Of a stretch of 22,640 nucleotides of DNA, positions 21,855-22,640 are shown one piece after another. A model generated the notes under the pieces. It saw only the letters and a list, made by a program, of their open reading frames with translations. It searched no databases and had not been told where the DNA came from. This DNA comes from JBOGFC01 sp050742155 (GTDB lineage Bacteria; Actinomycetota; Acidimicrobiia; Spongiisociales; JALYHC01), in assembly GCA_050742155.1 (NCBI GenBank), contig JBOGFC010000153.1:1-22640 (forward strand), written 5' to 3'. Numbering within the stretch: the first letter of the stretch is position 1; each line of letters opens with the position of its first letter. The translations under genes were made by a program, and so were the position numbers.

Positions 21855-22377
21855 ATGCGCACCACAAGTTGGCAGTCGGAGCACTGGCCGTTGTCCTCCT
21901 GCCTGCCGGGGTGGCGAGCGCCTCGTGCATGGTGCCCCCACCCCTCGAGCTGGGCCTGGCCGAGGCCCCCACCATCTTCGTGGGCACGGTGATCGACCTG
22001 GCCAACCAGGGCCGCACCGCCACCTTCGAGGTGGAGGAGGTCTGGAAGGGCATGGGGGCGAAGAGGCCGTGGTCATCGGTGGTCCAATCGGGAACGCCTT
22101 CACCTCCGTCGATCGGACGTTCGAGGGGGAGACCCGCTACCTGGTGGTCCCGGCGGGCGAAGCCGGCTCATCCTTCGAGGACAACGCCTGCACCCTTACC
22201 CAGCCCTTCACCCAGGAGCTGGCCAGATCGCTGCCCGCGGACTCCCATCCGCCCACGAGCGAGCTCGGTACGGAAGAGGAGGCCGCTCCATTCCCGAGCT
22301 GGGCGATCGTGGCGGTGGGCCTGGCGGGAGCGGCTCTGGCGGCGGTGCTGCTCGGCGGAAAGTTCCGGTCGGGCTGA
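21855..22377 (+). pseudogene. Secreted, membrane-anchored protein gene broken by two apparent 1-base deletions
   Basis: Three adjoining frames add up to one sensible protein. ATG 21855, with a strong ribosome binding site, encodes MRTT. One base short (near 21864-21868) the next frame reads KLAVGALAVVLLPAGVASASC, completing a good signal peptide, and goes on with PTIFVGTVIDLANQGRTATFEVEEVWKG in two overlapping parts. At the G5 run 22054-22058 the frame shifts again: restoring one G continues GEEAVVIGG, FTSVDRTFEGETRYLVVP and DNACTLTQPF, and ends with a C-terminal membrane helix WAIVAVGLAGAALAAVLL and GGKFRSG. This resembles actinobacterial secreted proteins of unknown function with an NTR-like beta-barrel. 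The lesions may be assembly errors or a real pseudogene. Alternative unshifted starts (TTG 21788 or 21869) would avoid only the first one. Confidence 0.6.
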
Positions 22378-22480
22378 TGTTTGCCGGCCGATTGCGGCGG
22401 GAATCACGCCCTGATGCGAAAGCGGGCCTACATGCTGGGAGACGTGGCCGGCAAGCTCGGCAGGGGGTGGGGATCCCTGA

Positions 22481-22531
22481 CGAACCTAAGGCTTGGCTGT
22501 ACCGAAGCGGTCCACTAGAGCCTTAGGTTCG
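22481..22531. terminator. 13-bp perfect inverted repeat, candidate bidirectional terminator
   Basis: Arms cgaacctaaggct (22481-22493) and its exact complement (22519-22531) flank a 25-base loop. The element sits between the plus-strand secreted-protein gene and the minus-strand sigma factor end, so it could end transcription from both sides. There is no T-run. The stem is AT-richer than its surroundings. The rest of the 22378-22551 gap shows nothing else I can support. Confidence 0.6.
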
Positions 22532-22551
22532 AAAGACGCTGGCGGGCGTAT

Positions 22552-22640
22552 CTAGGCGGCCGAGTTCAGGTCGTAGGGGATCTCAGCCGAGATCTCCCGC
22601 AGGCGCGCCAGGGCCTGCCGCTCCAGCTGACGGATCTTGG
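22552..22640 (-). CDS. Sigma-70 family RNA polymerase sigma factor, C-terminal end only
   Basis: The last 29 codons of a minus-strand gene that continues past the window edge read KIRQLERQALARLREI and end in a short tail, YDLNSAA, with stop TAG. This matches the end of the region 4.2 recognition helix in primary-type sigma factors (usually ERIRQIE-ALRKLR), the part that contacts the -35 element and, in Actinomycetota, WhiB proteins. With so little sequence I cannot say whether it is the principal sigma factor or a group 2 relative. Confidence 0.65.
   Translation of the reverse strand, partial: KIRQLERQALARLREISAEIPYDLNSAA

Noticed and set aside
22414..22518. A 34-codon ATG frame on the plus strand (starting MRKRAYMLGD)
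   Set aside because: It runs through the left arm and loop of the 22481-22531 hairpin, has no ribosome binding site or -10 at the usual spacing, and resembles nothing I know.
22519..22545. ggttcgaa, resembling a tRNA T-loop
   Set aside because: The flanking bases do not form a T-arm stem, and no anticodon or acceptor stems can be built around it; it is simply the right arm of the inverted repeat.

Overview
The window is GC-rich (roughly 70 percent by eye) and gene-dense, with short intergenic gaps. A WhiB-family iron-sulfur regulator (12709-12969) places it in the Actinomycetota, because WhiB is essentially confined to that phylum and its phages. The mix of cyanophycin synthetase, cyanophycinase, bacterial PolX and many apparently leaderless genes suggests a deep-branching, environmental actinobacterium (Acidimicrobiia-like). 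That finer placement is inference. I saw no rRNA, tRNA, CRISPR array, insertion sequence, integrase or phage gene, so this looks like chromosomal housekeeping and accessory DNA.

Layout, left to right. 1-892: the 3' part of an acidic repeat protein ending in a YbjQ domain. 899-2519 (minus): nfuA followed by an EamA transporter. 2571-3788 (plus): an ATP-grasp ligase diverging from nfuA. 3820-6443 (minus): two tandem CNNM/CorC membrane proteins joined by a GTGA overlap. 6573-8874 (minus): a GH13 alpha-glucosidase, a small membrane protein and an NTF2-like protein in one run. 8893-9378 (plus): a four-helix membrane protein. 9365-10282 (minus): a stand-alone DUF2090 aldolase of the IolC C-terminal type. 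10388-12619 (plus): a probable lipoprotein made of fourteen ~50-residue repeats. 12709-12969 (minus): whiB. 13036-16798 (plus): polX, a Mur-ligase paralogue of cyanophycin synthetase coupled to it by GTGA, and a small membrane protein. 16834-20562 (minus): cphB then cphA. 20653-21213 (plus): a YceI protein. 21375-21758 (minus): a membrane-anchored Gmad2 protein. 21855-22377 (plus): a secreted protein gene broken by apparent frameshifts. 22552-22640 (minus): the C-terminal end of a sigma-70 factor.

The most coherent system is the cyanophycin block at 14766-20562. It holds a full-length CphA (N, ATP-grasp and Mur-ligase domains), its cyanophycinase upstream in the same operon, and on the facing strand a second CphA-like enzyme with an N domain fused directly to a Mur-ligase domain and no ATP-grasp. 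The known second-type synthetase, CphA2, also lacks one of the two ATP sites, but as far as I recall it keeps the ATP-grasp chemistry, so this protein looks like the reciprocal reduction. It is the best candidate for something undescribed.

A second theme is transcriptional. At least five genes have a -10-like TANNNT (or GATAAT) hexamer ending 5-6 bases before the start codon, with no Shine-Dalgarno. Other genes here have strong AGGAGG-type sites, so leaderless and leadered initiation appear side by side.
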